A DNA stretch of 64,000 nt from Paenibacillus riograndensis SBR5 (GTDB lineage Bacteria; Bacillota; Bacilli; Paenibacillales; Paenibacillaceae): NCBI RefSeq assembly GCF_000981585.1, contig NZ_LN831776.1:6121187-6185186 (forward strand), in the 5' to 3' direction. Positions 1 to 8,265 of this stretch are shown here, in pieces (position 1 is the stretch's first letter; each line of letters starts with the position of its first letter). The position numbers and the translations under genes were made by a program. The notes under the pieces were generated by a model. It saw only the letters and a program-made list of their open reading frames with translations. It made no database searches and was not told the origin of the DNA.

Positions 1-24
1 TTATCCCTCGCTTTATGAATGGAA

Positions 25-57
25 GGGGCCGCCGTGCCCACTCAGGGGGCGGCCTCC
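25..57 (-). terminator. Hairpin after solute-binding protein gene
   Basis: A GC-rich stem (GGCCGCC pairing with GGCGGCC) lies just beyond the stop codon at 72 on the minus strand, followed by a short T-containing tail (CCCCTTCCATT). It may only partly stop transcription, because permease genes for this transporter would be expected further left, outside the window. Confidence 0.55.
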
Positions 58-71
58 CGGAATCTTAGTAG

Positions 72-1460
72 TTATTGATTAATAATCGCTTTGACTTCAG
101 ACGCTGCGGAGTCCAGCTCTTGCTTGACGCTTTCTTCGCTGTATTTGCCTTTCACACCGGCGACAATATCCCAAATGTTAGCAAAATGCTTTTGCAGTGC
201 CGTTTCCGTTGGGCCCCATTGCGGAATGGATGGATAGGTTTTTCCGTATTTTGTTGCTTCCGAGAAGGCTTTCATATTGGCATCGAGATCCGGCGCATCC
301 AGAATGGACAGCTTGGTAGGGAGCTGGCCGGATACATTGGCGTAGGTTTTCTGCGCTTCATCGGAGGTCAGGTATTTGATAAGCTCCCATGTGGCTTCCT
401 TGTTTTTGGAGCCGCTGAACACCGTCAGCTCGCTGCCGCCGACAAAGGTAGATTGTCCGCCGGGACCGGCTGGAAGCGGGGCCACCGCGAAGTTCTTCGC
501 TGCCTTTTTGTCGTCCATGCCGCCGTTTGCCTTCGGTGTAGCAAAGTTTTTGGCCAGCCACGGTCCGGAGATAATCACCGCCGATTTGCCGTCGCCGAAA
601 TCACTTTCGATCTGCGACGAGTTCTTTTCAAGCGAGGACTTATCGACGAGACCTTCATGTGCAAGTCCTGTGTAGAACATTACGCCTTTAAGACCTTTCT
701 CTTCGTTGAAGATTACGTTTTTGTTGTCTTCCGAGAGAACATCGCCGCCTGCGGCCCAGATCCAAGGGAAAATATTATGCACTACGTTCCAGTCGTTCTT
801 GCCCGGAAGTCCCAGTGCAGCGATCTTCTTGCCGTCGACCGTTTGTCCGTTGACCGCTTCCAGCGCGCTTTTGAAGGAATCCCAATCCTTGAACGCGGTT
901 TCCGGATTTACCCCGGCTTGCTTGAATACATCGGTCCGGTAGTAAATGGCGCGCGCATCCACGAACCAAGGCACTCCGTACACCTCGCTGTCGCCTGCGA
1001 TGGATGTTGTTTTCCAGATCGCCGGCAAGAAGGCCTCAGCACCGCCCACATCGGCCACTTTGTCAGTCACTTTGTCAATGCCGCCCATGCTGGCGATTGC
1101 CGGCACCCAGGTCGATCCAAGCTGAAGCAGGTCCGGGCCTTCGCCGCTTGTAGCCGCTGTTGTGATCTTAGTCCAGGCGGAGCCCCAGTCAAGCACCGTT
1201 ACCTTGACGGTGACATTCGGATGCTCTTTCAGGTAGGGATCAAGGGTCTTCATGAAATCCGCATCCGGTTTGGGACTGTTCGGCATCACCCAGGCGTTCA
1301 GGGTAACCGGTTCTGTGCTTGGAGCTGCAGAAGCCGTAGTTGCGCTGGAATTTTCTTTCTTTTCTCCGTTGTTAGCAGAATTATTGCTGCCCCCACATCC
1401 GCTGACAGCCACTGAAAATGCCAGGAGCAGCGCACTAATGGATACTGCTGTCTTTTTCAC
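72..1460 (-). CDS. ABC transporter extracellular solute-binding lipoprotein
   Basis: Predicted substrate-binding lipoprotein of a sugar-type ABC importer, anchored on the outer face of the membrane. The N-terminus is a short lipoprotein signal (KKTAVSISALLLAFSVAVSGCGG) with a VSGC lipobox, then a Ser/Asn/Thr-rich linker and a family-1 binding fold of about 400 residues (LNAWVMPNS near the start, ELTVFSGSKNKEATWELIKYL in the C-terminal lobe). I start at the GTG at 1460 because GGGGGAG sits just upstream and the signal peptide then begins correctly; an upstream ATG at 1517 would add 19 unlikely residues. No permease or ATPase gene lies upstream, so partners would be to the left. The sugar cannot be told from sequence. 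A promoter with two ATTTGGTAT repeats precedes it. Confidence 0.9.
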   Translation of the reverse strand: MKKTAVSISALLLAFSVAVSGCGGSNNSANNGEKKENSSATTASAAPSTEPVTLNAWVMPNSPKPDADFMKTLDPYLKEHPNVTVKVTVLDWGSAWTKITTAATSGEGPDLLQLGSTWVPAIASMGGIDKVTDKVADVGGAEAFLPAIWKTTSIAGDSEVYGVPWFVDARAIYYRTDVFKQAGVNPETAFKDWDSFKSALEAVNGQTVDGKKIAALGLPGKNDWNVVHNIFPWIWAAGGDVLSEDNKNVIFNEEKGLKGVMFYTGLAHEGLVDKSSLEKNSSQIESDFGDGKSAVIISGPWLAKNFATPKANGGMDDKKAAKNFAVAPLPAGPGGQSTFVGGSELTVFSGSKNKEATWELIKYLTSDEAQKTYANVSGQLPTKLSILDAPDLDANMKAFSEATKYGKTYPSIPQWGPTETALQKHFANIWDIVAGVKGKYSEESVKQELDSAASEVKAIINQ

Positions 1461-1523
1461 AATAAATCTCCCCCATTGTCGTTTGAAGATCTCGGAGAAC
1501 GGTCGCCCGTCCTCCATATTTAG

Positions 1524-1580
1524 ATTATAAAAGCGTTTTTTGCCGGTCTAAATACCAAATCCCAAGCCTGGATACCAAAT
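1524..1580 (-). promoter_or_regulatory. Promoter with paired direct-repeat operator
   Basis: On the minus strand TTTAGA (1552-1547) and TATAAT (1529-1524) are 17 bases apart. Two identical copies of ATTTGGTAT (1580-1572 and 1560-1552) lie exactly 20 bases apart, the inner one touching the -35. Direct repeats two helical turns apart against a -35 are the usual layout for an AraC-type activator; YesN-like response regulators often control such transporters in Paenibacillus. The regulator assignment is inference. Confidence 0.5.
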
Positions 1581-1593
1581 TATAAAGCTTGTC

Positions 1594-1960
1594 TCAAGGT
1601 ACAGACACCGTTCCGTTGTTCGTCAGCACAATATCATCAACGTCTACCGCAAGCTGCCCTGTGCCTCCGTCCGCAATATTTCCCAGCTCGAAAGAAATAC
1701 GGCCGATGGATGTGCTTCCTCCGGTAACGTCAAATTCCAGGGTATAAACGGCGTAGTCCGTGCAAACGCTGCCGTTCCGGCTGCAGTAGTGCCGCCTGCG
1801 CTTGCGGCTGATCCGGGAAACCCGTCCATCCCCGCTGCTGCTTGTGCCGGTCCCGTGTTTCCGGAAGCTGAAGCCCTGACAGCAGCATAACCGCAATTAG
1901 AAATTTGGATATTCCTTTACGGTAAGATCCTGATAGAATTCCGGCGTTGCTGCCGGTCGA
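1594..1960 (-). pseudogene. Remnant of a secreted carbohydrate-binding-type protein
   Basis: Reading leftward from about 1960, a signal-like segment (KFLIAVMLLSG) runs into RASASGNTGPAQ in a second frame, and a third frame holds YTLEFDVTGG, RISFELGNIADGG and VDVDDIVLTNNGTVSVP before the stop at 1594. The last stretch resembles the final strands of a galactose-binding-like carbohydrate-binding module. Three frames are needed, so the gene is broken, and it is far too short to keep a catalytic domain. The original product cannot be named; a secreted glycoside hydrolase is a guess from the C-terminal motif. Confidence 0.45.
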
Positions 1961-2045
1961 TTTCAGTATAGGGTCCGCTCCCTGCAGGTAACATACCAAT
2001 TCCTTAGGGCGTATAACAAAGATGCAACTTTCGCAAAAAAAAAGC

Positions 2046-2095
2046 AAAAAGCCCAATCCTCAAGCGGCTGCAGCAGCCGCCCGGGAATTGGGCAC
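2046..2095 (-). terminator. Rho-independent terminator
   Basis: On the minus strand GCCCAATTCCCGGGCGGCTG pairs with the following AGCCGCTTGAGGATTGGGC, then a long T-rich run. It sits 45 bases past the zinc-ribbon gene stop. Confidence 0.85.
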
Positions 2096-2139
2096 GATGA
2101 GTCTATGTAACTCATTTGGAGCATGAACCAGGCTAAGGA

Positions 2140-2349
2140 TCAGGAAGATGCATGGATCTGCGGATAATCCTGGGCAATCTCTTCCCCGGAGAACAGATCA
2201 TCAAGCGAGCTGAGTGTACCGTCTTCTTCCACCTGATACACCGACATTTTCTCGCCGTTGACTGTCAGTTCGATGAAGCAGCCCCAGCAATAGAACTGGT
2301 GGGAACCAATCTTGCCGATATCCTTGGAGTTGCAGTTTGGACACTTCAT
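2140..2349 (-). CDS. Small zinc-ribbon protein
   Basis: A protein of about 69 residues with two CxxC knuckles (KCPNCNS near the start, FYCWGCF about 20 residues later) that form a zinc ribbon, followed by an acidic tail (VYQVEEDGTLSSLDDLFSGEE). The ATG at 2349 is preferred over the one at 2358 because AGGTGG is 10 bases before it. It is the last gene of a run with the PRC-barrel gene (14-base gap) and ends at a strong terminator. The function is unknown; the fold suggests nucleic-acid or protein binding. Confidence 0.75.
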   Translation of the reverse strand: MKCPNCNSKDIGKIGSHQFYCWGCFIELTVNGEKMSVYQVEEDGTLSSLDDLFSGEEIAQDYPQIHASS

Positions 2350-2363
2350 ATAATACATTCCAC

Positions 2364-2885
2364 CTATCCGTTAACAATATTAATGGCTTTTTGAAGCCGT
2401 TCTTCGCTCATCGCGGGAACCAGCACCGAATTCTCCCCAATGGACATTCCTTCAGAACAAGGCAGCCATTTGCGGCCTTCGATCAAATCAGTTACTAACC
2501 CGTCACTGATTTCCAGCGCTACTATTGTGTTTCCCAACTTCTGGTCAAAATAAACATCGGATACCCGGCCAAGAATTGTTCCGGATGCCGTAAGCACCTG
2601 AAGATCCTTCAATTTCTTTTTTCCCAGAAGGAATGTATAGGGTATATGGTCAGTATCGGCCTTGACAATCGACTCTTTACTGCGGATCATGACAGCATCC
2701 TCGCCGTAAGCGACAATATCTTCCCATGCCACAACTTTCACATGACTGGAGAAAAAAGCTTTGCTTTCCAGTTCAATACCCGTAATATTCCAGTTTGAAT
2801 CCAGTAATATGTCGACAATTTTGCCGATTTCGTTACCTTCTTCAACCTCGTATACAGCCAAGCCGATCATTTCTTGAAGTTTCAT
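2364..2885 (-). CDS. PRC-barrel domain protein (YrrD-like)
   Basis: A 173-residue cytoplasmic protein with two tandem PRC-barrel halves: residues 1-80 (MKLQEMIGLAVYEVEEGNEIGKI and ITGIELESK) and 85-170 (LKDLQVLTASGTILGRVSDVYFD and IVALEISDGLVTDLIEGRKWL). PRC barrels mediate protein-protein or RNA contacts, as in RimM and photosynthetic reaction centre H subunits. B. subtilis has a similar protein, YrrD, in the same neighbourhood as the desulfurase and mnmA. I start at the ATG at 2885, where the first barrel begins and an AGGGGA lies upstream; the longer frame to 2945 adds 20 unrelated residues. No enzymatic motif is visible. Confidence 0.8.
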   Translation of the reverse strand: MKLQEMIGLAVYEVEEGNEIGKIVDILLDSNWNITGIELESKAFFSSHVKVVAWEDIVAYGEDAVMIRSKESIVKADTDHIPYTFLLGKKKLKDLQVLTASGTILGRVSDVYFDQKLGNTIVALEISDGLVTDLIEGRKWLPCSEGMSIGENSVLVPAMSEERLQKAINIVNG

Positions 2886-2987
2886 GGCTGTTAATGTCCC
2901 CTCACTTTGAGTGTACTTACGGTTTCCCTCACAGTTGAAGAACACTCAAACCCTAAACCGGCGACAAGGCTGCAAAACAGCCCAATC

Positions 2988-4133
2988 TTACTTACGCAGC
3001 CGTTTCAGGATGGTTTCAACTTTTTGGGCCACGTACTCCATTTCTTCATTAGTATTACCCATACCTGTGCTGAAACGAATCGCCGAATTCAAAAGTTCAT
3101 CCGGAAGCTTCATCGCCCGAAGCACATGCGAGATTTCCAGGGAGCCTGAAGTACAGGCCGAACCGCTTGCGGCTGCAATCCCCTCCATATCCAGATTCAT
3201 CAGCATTACATCGGTGCTCACTCCAGGAAAACTCAGATTCAGGATCCCCGGCAAAAAATGCTGCTTGTCCCCGTTGATGACGTAGCTCTCTCGGCCGATC
3301 CGGCGGTCCAGTTCCTGCAGCAGCACTGTCCTCAGCGTTAACGCCTTCTCCCTCCGCTGCTCCAGCCCCGTAACCGCAAGCTCTACGGCTTTGGCAAATC
3401 CGGCAGCACCTGCTAGGCTTTCGGTCCCTGCCCGTCTGCCGCGCTCCTGCAGTCCGCCATGCTGTCTGGGCTGCAAGGGAGCGCCGCGCCGGACGTAGAG
3501 ACCGCCGATCCCTTGAGGGCCGTTGATTTTGTGAGCGGTGAAGCTCATATAATCCACTGGAAGCTCGCGAAGAGCAATAGACAGCAGACCAAGCACCTGT
3601 ACGGCGTCGACATGGAACAGGATGCCGCGCTCTGCGGCTAATCTGCCAATCTCTTGTATAGGTTCTACAGTTCCTACCTCATTATTCGCAAACATCACAC
3701 TGATCAGCACCGTATCTTCGCGCAAAGCCGCTTCTACATCGGCAGCAGATACACGCCCTTCCGTATTGACCGGCAGATAAGTAACCGAAAAGCCCTGCTT
3801 CTCCAGCGCTTCACAGGTGTGCAGGACCGCATGATGCTCTACAGCTGTCGTAATGATATGCTTCCCTTTGTGGGCCGAAGCCGAAGCCGCACCGAAAAGG
3901 GCGAGATTATCACTCTCGGTGCCGCCGCTGGTGAATACCCATTCATCCGGCGCACAGCCCAAAAAGCCCGCAATAGTGTCGCGCGCGCTATTGATCATCT
4001 TTTTGGCAGAACGCCCGTATGTATGCACACTGGACGCATTGCCAAACTGCTCAAGCAGCATATTGTACATGACCTTCGCCACCTCCGGATGCACCGGGGT
4101 CGAGGCGGCGTGGTCCAAATAGATCGGTTTCAT
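2988..4133 (-). CDS. yrvO: Cysteine desulfurase (IscS/NifS-like)
   Basis: A PLP-dependent desulfurase that converts L-cysteine to alanine and passes the persulfide on; in this neighbourhood the likely acceptor is MnmA for tRNA 2-thiouridine. It has 381 residues, normal for the family. Visible landmarks are LDHAASTP at the N-terminus, the cofactor-holding His100-His101 and Asp175 (HVDAVQ), the Schiff-base Lys202 (TAHKINGPQG) and the catalytic-loop Cys327 (SGSACTSGS). In B. subtilis the orthologue lies between cymR and mnmA; here about 6 kb of other genes, an IS and pseudogenes separate them, which suggests local rearrangement. It is transcribed alone or with the genes to its left; the ribosome site is weak (CGGAGAA). 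Confidence 0.93.
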   Translation of the reverse strand: MKPIYLDHAASTPVHPEVAKVMYNMLLEQFGNASSVHTYGRSAKKMINSARDTIAGFLGCAPDEWVFTSGGTESDNLALFGAASASAHKGKHIITTAVEHHAVLHTCEALEKQGFSVTYLPVNTEGRVSAADVEAALREDTVLISVMFANNEVGTVEPIQEIGRLAAERGILFHVDAVQVLGLLSIALRELPVDYMSFTAHKINGPQGIGGLYVRRGAPLQPRQHGGLQERGRRAGTESLAGAAGFAKAVELAVTGLEQRREKALTLRTVLLQELDRRIGRESYVINGDKQHFLPGILNLSFPGVSTDVMLMNLDMEGIAAASGSACTSGSLEISHVLRAMKLPDELLNSAIRFSTGMGNTNEEMEYVAQKVETILKRLRK

Positions 4134-4330
4134 GACGATGGTTCTCCGCTTCTTCTTTATTCAGGATTTTCATACAGGACTACTCGATTATAACGCCGAA
4201 CCAGTTCTTTTACCACCTGTCAATAAACACAATATTGTAATAAGTAGACATGGGCTGCCGGGAGCAATATCCAAATAATTGTTGCGTGTATACGTGTACC
4301 TGAAACAGCCTTTTAGTACGAATCGGCCCG

Positions 4331-4810
4331 TTATTTATCCAGGGCTCCCAGTTCTCCCAATCTGGCAGGGAGCTGTTCCTCAGAAATCACCTCGATGCCA
4401 TTTCGTCTGAGCAGCGCAGCGGTCACACCTTCACCCGGAATTTTCTGGCCGGCAAATGCGCCATTGTAGATCATGGAGCTCCCGCAGGAAGGGCTGTTTT
4501 CTTTGAGAACTACAATCGACGCTCCTGCGTTCCGTGCCTGCTCCAGCGCTTTATAGGCACCTAGAATATACATTTCGGAGACATCGTTACCCAGCCGGTC
4601 CATCACCTTCGCAGTTCCGTCAAGTACGGCTCCCCCATCACCGCCAACAATTTCCGCCGGCTCTCTCGGAGTGGAGAACTCGCCAAGAAGCTCGGGGCAT
4701 ACCGCCACCGCCCGGTTATTATCCAGCAGCTGGTGAATGGTCTCATCCAGGCAATCTGTACTGTTGTACCTTACCTTCATTCCTGCCAGGCAGGAGCTTA
4801 CGATGATCAT
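4331..4810 (-). CDS. DUF523 family protein
   Basis: A 159-residue cytoplasmic protein of the DUF523 (YbbK) family. Family landmarks are the N-terminal VSSCLAGMKVRYN, the AVCPELLGEFSTPREPAEI segment near residue 35, and VLKENSPSCGSSMIYNG near residue 100, which carries conserved cysteines (residues 7, 38 and about 108). Such cysteines suggest metal or iron-sulfur binding, but no reaction is established to my knowledge. It is monocistronic and diverges from the SRAP gene at 4896, so the 85-base gap holds both promoters. Confidence 0.85.
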   Translation of the reverse strand: MIIVSSCLAGMKVRYNSTDCLDETIHQLLDNNRAVAVCPELLGEFSTPREPAEIVGGDGGAVLDGTAKVMDRLGNDVSEMYILGAYKALEQARNAGASIVVLKENSPSCGSSMIYNGAFAGQKIPGEGVTAALLRRNGIEVISEEQLPARLGELGALDK

Positions 4811-4895
4811 GGAATTTCTCTCCTTCGCATTTATTCCATAACTTCATTTATAATAAAACAATATAACCTTCAGAGACACAAGGGGGTGTTGCAAA

Positions 4896-5579
4896 ATGTG
4901 CGGAAGATATACCATTACCGTAAGCATGGAAGAATTGATGCTGTGGTATTTAATTGAGGACACCACGATTGTCCATTATGCGCCGAAATACAACGCGGCC
5001 CCGATGCAGTCTATCCCGGCGGTCATTCATGACGGCAAACAGAACAGGCTCGGAAAGCTGCGCTGGGGACTTGTGCCCTCCTGGGCCAAAGAAGACAAAA
5101 TCGGCAGCAAAATGATCAATGCACGCAGTGAATCGCTTCAGGACAAGCCTGCCTTCAGAAACCTGATCAGCACGCGCCGCTGCATCATCCCGGCAGACGG
5201 ATTCTATGAATGGAAGCAGCAGAACGGAAGGAAGCAGCCGATGCGGATTACGCTGAAGAGCGGGGAGCTTTTTTCCATGGCCGGCCTGTACGACATATGG
5301 ATGGATGCCAGCGGCAACAGGCTCAGCACCTGCACCATTATCACCACCGGGGCCAACAGTCTGATGGCGGATATCCATGACCGGATGCCGGTTATTCTCA
5401 GCCGCGAGGCAGAATCGGAGTGGCTTGACCGCAATAACCGTCAGGTTCCCGACCTGATGAAACTGCTGCAGCCCTATTCTGCGGATCAGATGCGCGCGTA
5501 TCCTGTGTCGTCAGCGGTGGGCACTGTGCGGAATGACGCTAAGGAACTGGTTGATGAGGTGAAAGAAAGCGCTGGCTAA
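4896..5579 (+). CDS. SRAP/HMCES family abasic-site-processing protein
   Basis: A member of the YedK/HMCES family, which crosslinks to abasic sites in single-stranded DNA through the N-terminal cysteine after removal of Met. Here it begins MCGRYTITV, leaving Cys2 free. Other family landmarks are YNAAPMQSIPAV, LRWGLVPSWAKE, INARSES, the GFYEWK glutamate and the HDRMPVIL histidine near the C-terminus. Its 227 residues are typical. AAGGGGGTG precedes the ATG. Bacterial members are often near SOS genes, but no LexA box is evident here and the neighbours are unrelated. Confidence 0.93.
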   Translation: MCGRYTITVSMEELMLWYLIEDTTIVHYAPKYNAAPMQSIPAVIHDGKQNRLGKLRWGLVPSWAKEDKIGSKMINARSESLQDKPAFRNLISTRRCIIPADGFYEWKQQNGRKQPMRITLKSGELFSMAGLYDIWMDASGNRLSTCTIITTGANSLMADIHDRMPVILSREAESEWLDRNNRQVPDLMKLLQPYSADQMRAYPVSSAVGTVRNDAKELVDEVKESAG

Positions 5580-5773
5580 AAAGTGGTCATTTTCAATGAT
5601 AAATGGTTTCTTATGTTCAAGTGATTCACCCGATTGAAATCATAAGACAACATCATTGTGTGCCGGTTCCTCAACACTTTTATGAATGCACTGTTAAAGA
5701 TGTAATGTGTCAGGAATTAAAAAACGCAATAAAAGAAAATAGGCATTACCTTTGACTCTTTTATAATCTTCAT

Positions 5774-5808
5774 GGGCCTCCTTTAATCGGGGGCTTTTTT
5801 CTTTTTAA
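5774..5808 (+). terminator. Terminator-like hairpin
   Basis: GCCTCC and GGGGGC pair around a short loop and are followed by TTTTTTCTTTTT. It lies about 195 bases past the SRAP gene; the sequence between (5580-5773) is AT-rich and shows no gene I can support. Confidence 0.55.
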
Positions 5809-5907
5809 TCGACTCAGGCGATATCTTGGAAATATAGGCATTCGCCGTGAACACAATGGGTTGAAGTCCATAGACTGTTGTGGAGATATCATTTGAGGAG
5901 GTTATCC

Positions 5908-6201
5908 ATGGATACAAATTATCAACAAGTCAGTTGGAGTTGCATGAATAAATACGTTGGAATAATTACGACTGATGGTCAATCACACGATGGGTTTATT
6001 GCACACGTCGATCAGGATTATGTTACCCTCGCGATTCCCACAAACGAAATGATGGGTCATATGAATGGAATGCCGGCGCAAGCATCTACCTATAGACAGT
6101 TTGGATTCTTTCCAGGTTTTTTCCCAAGACGCCGCTTTTTTCCGAGACGCATACCCTTTGGTTCCGTTGCCTCTTTGTTTTTGCTTCCATTTTTCATTTG
6201 A
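5908..6201 (+). CDS. Small protein with SM-like barrel segment and Arg/Phe-rich tail
   Basis: A 97-residue protein starting at the ATG at 5908 behind a strong GAGGAGG site. Residues 10-45 (MNKYVGIITTDGQSHDGFI then HVDQDYVTLAIP) have the turn-rich pattern of an Sm/LSm-like small barrel. The C-terminal 35 residues are rich in Phe, Arg and Pro (FFPRRRFFPRRIPFG) and end in a hydrophobic stretch. I recall similar proteins in spore-forming bacilli but cannot assign a function; a spore- or envelope-associated role is only a guess. It stands alone. Confidence 0.65.
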   Translation: MDTNYQQVSWSCMNKYVGIITTDGQSHDGFIAHVDQDYVTLAIPTNEMMGHMNGMPAQASTYRQFGFFPGFFPRRRFFPRRIPFGSVASLFLLPFFI

Positions 6202-6275
6202 TGAGGCAGGGACTCCAATCCACCTTGAATCCTTCATCCTGGAGCAATAACAATCTGTGACATCTACTCGAAAAA

Positions 6276-6313
6276 AACAGGTCCTCCCCAAATTTTTTGG
6301 AGAAGGACCTGTT
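6276..6313 (-). terminator. Hairpin with minus-strand T run
   Basis: A perfect 10-bp inverted repeat (AACAGGTCCT and AGGACCTGTT) enclosing 18 bases; on the minus strand it is followed by TTTTTTTCG. No intact minus-strand gene reads into it except through the IS110 copy at 6576-8130. Confidence 0.5.
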
Positions 6314-6368
6314 GAACTTTACGCCACATGTACTAGAAATTTCAAAGAGGCTATTCATAGAGAACAAA

Positions 6369-6575
6369 AACGGCTGTGCCTTCCTCCACGGGACAGCGCA
6401 GCCGTCTTGGTTCTAGCGTTACCTGGAGAACGGCTCCCCATGAATCCTACGGCAACTCTTTAAGTGGAAAAAGGGACACTAATTTGCCGGAGTACCCTGC
6501 CCTCGGGCAGATGAAGTGGAAAAAGGGACACTAATTCAGCTCATTTCGCCATTGGACCAGAAATGTGGCCCAATT
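6369..6575. repeat. Dispersed AAGTGGAAAAAGG repeat, copy 1, left part
   Basis: This segment parallels 23541-23757: TAGCGTTACCTGGAGAA, then two copies of AAGTGGAAAAAGG followed by CACTAATT, then CAGCTCATTTCGCCATT and AGAAATGTGGCCCAATT. It stops at the IS110 insertion and resumes at 8131. A local hairpin (ACGGCTG...CAGCCGT, about 6370-6406) lies at its start. Confidence 0.7.
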
Positions 6576-6669
6576 TATACGAAAATAACTTTGTCGCTTC
6601 ACAGCTCGAAAGTAAATTTTGCTTTAAAGATCCCCTATATCGGAACTTCATTTTTTTAAAAAGTGGGTA

Positions 6670-7895
6670 TCATGTAATAGGTGTCAGTTCCACTTGGTAG
6701 CCTAGCTTTTGAAGTTTTTTAATCAGGTAATTTGCGGTCTGCTCTGGGGTGTTCAGATATTCCGTCCCCAGCTCGGTATAGGGGACTTTATCCCGAAGCA
6801 TCACATACATGATTCGGATCATCGCATGGGCTAAAGCGACGATGGCTTTCTGTTTTCCTGCCCGTTTCACGATCCGACTGTACATAGCGGAAAGCCGATT
6901 ATTCTTGGACTTGCTCGCTGCCCAAGCGCACTGGACGAGTACGGCTTTCAGACCTCGGTTCCCGCGTTGGTTCTTTTTACTTTTTTTTTACCGGCGCTCT
7001 CATGGTTGGCTGGACACACCCCGACCCAAGAGGCCAGATGAGCTTCACTTGGAAAAGGAGACACGTCGGTACCCAGTTCCGCCACGATGCTCGCCGCGGC
7101 ATCCGTGCTCACGCCTGGAATGGTATCCAGCAGTTCAATTTCCTTCCTGTATGGTTGCACCAGTTCCTCAATTTCAGCTTCCAACGTCTGCATTTCACTC
7201 TCCAGATACTGCAAATGATCCCAATGACGCCGGATCATCTTCCGGTGATGCAGACGTAGTCGGCCGTTCATCGCTTCGACCAGTGAAGGCACCTTCATCT
7301 TCAGCCGGGTATGCACCAGCTTGCGGACCTCATGCACCTCCAGCACTTCGCCATTCACAATCGAGTCCAGTAGCGCACGACCGGAAACGCCAAAAAGATC
7401 GGAGACATACGTGGTCAGTTTAATGTTGGCATCTTGTAGAATTTTGTGAATCCGGTTCTTTTCTTGCGTCGCGTTTTGCTTAAGCTTGCGCAGATACCGG
7501 GTAAGGTCACGCAAATCGCGGATGGGCTCGTCCGGGACAAAGCTTCCCTCAATCAAGCCGCAGCGGTGGAGCTTGGCGATCCACTCGGCATCCTTGACGT
7601 CGGTCTTCTTCCCGGGCATATTGCGGATGCGTTGCGGGTTGGCCAGCGTGATCGTACAGGTGCTTTCTAGAATGTTCCACACGGGTTTCCAAAAGACCCC
7701 TGTACTTTCCATGGCAATCTCGGTACATCCCTGCTGCTCCAGCCACTCCTGTAATCTCAAAAGCTCGCGGGTCGTGGTTCCAAACGTCTCGATCACGGAC
7801 TTGGGTTTCTTCTCCAGGGGGCCACTCAGTAGACAAACCACCACCGTCTCCTGATGAATATCCAACCCGGCACAGCGTTCACGAATGGCATCCAT
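6670..7895 (-). pseudogene. IS110-family recombinase, frameshifted at an A9 run
   Basis: A DEDD-type recombinase with N-terminal RuvC-like residues Asp12 (GLDIHQ), the Glu of MESTG, and two Asp in KKTDVKDAEW, and a C-terminal transposase_20 region (LLDTIPGVSTDAAASIVAELG, LASWVGVCPANHESAGKKK). The first frame ends at 6948 after ESAGKKKVKRTN. Slipping one base at the nine-A run (6981-6989) joins it to KKKSKKNQRGNRGLKAVLVQCAW and the rest of the C-terminus, which ends at 6670. The combined protein of about 408 residues is normal length. The start at ATG 7895 has GGAGG 8 bases upstream. Either the copy is inactive, or slippage on A9 yields a full-length product, or the run is a sequencing error. 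Confidence 0.8.
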
Positions 7896-8130
7896 ATTCC
7901 CTACCTCCAAGCTAAAAGTATGCGTGGATCATGCAACCTAAAGAGGTGAAATTTTATACACGTGCTCGTGGCAACACTCGGCGATCCTCGTCGTTGCAGT
8001 TGGTCAGATTAGGTTACGGGATGTTTCACCAATATTGAATCGACCTCTGATCCACAGCACGATTTTACCAAATATATACTCTGACTTCACCTGATTTTCA
8101 TGACCGACGGTGGCCGCCAGGCCATGGGTG
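7896..8130 (-). ncRNA. Candidate bridge-RNA region of the IS110 element
   Basis: The non-coding left end upstream of the recombinase. In the IS110 group a structured RNA from this position guides target and donor choice. I did not fold it and saw no decisive motif, so the call rests on position and family knowledge. A short ORF across it (8004-8201) runs through the IS boundary and looks spurious. Confidence 0.3.
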
Positions 8131-8227
8131 ATTAGGTTTACTTTTTCCACTTCACTCTCAGGATTTCTTAATTTCCGGAAAAATAAGTTCCCTTTTTCCA
8201 ACTAGCACCTGCGAAGAAGCCGGTAAA
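8131..8227. repeat. Dispersed AAGTGGAAAAAGG repeat, copy 1, right part
   Basis: It continues copy 1 after the IS110 insertion: CTTTTTCCACTT, CTCAGGATTTCTTAATTT, CCCTTTTTCCAACTAGC and CCTGCGAAGAAGCC, matching 23758-23850 closely. The outer ends of the whole element (GTGGAAAAAGG and CCTTTTTCCAAC) form an imperfect inverted repeat. Confidence 0.7.
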
Positions 8228-8265
8228 GACGGATCGCCCTATTCCTTCGCGATCGATCCGCAGCC

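Larger units (their letters stand above)
6576..8130 (-). mobile_element. IS110-family insertion sequence
   Basis: A 1.55-kb element, defined by comparison with the uninterrupted repeat copy at 23541-23850. There CCCAATT runs straight into AGATTTACTTTTTCC; here the same halves end at 6575 and restart at 8131-8133, sharing only ATT. No terminal inverted repeats or long target duplication are seen, as expected for IS110. It carries one recombinase gene (7895-6670, minus) with about 235 bases of non-coding sequence before it. In IS110-group elements that left-end non-coding region encodes the bridge RNA, so 7896-8130 is the place to look for one. Confidence 0.75.

Noticed and set aside
75..1415. 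Long plus-strand frame of 446 codons over the solute-binding protein gene
   Set aside because: It is antisense to a clear lipoprotein gene, is Cys/Arg/His-rich without any domain, and has no ribosome site.
8004..8201. Small minus-strand frame at the IS110 left end
   Set aside because: It crosses the boundary between the IS and the interrupted repeat, so it is a chance fusion.
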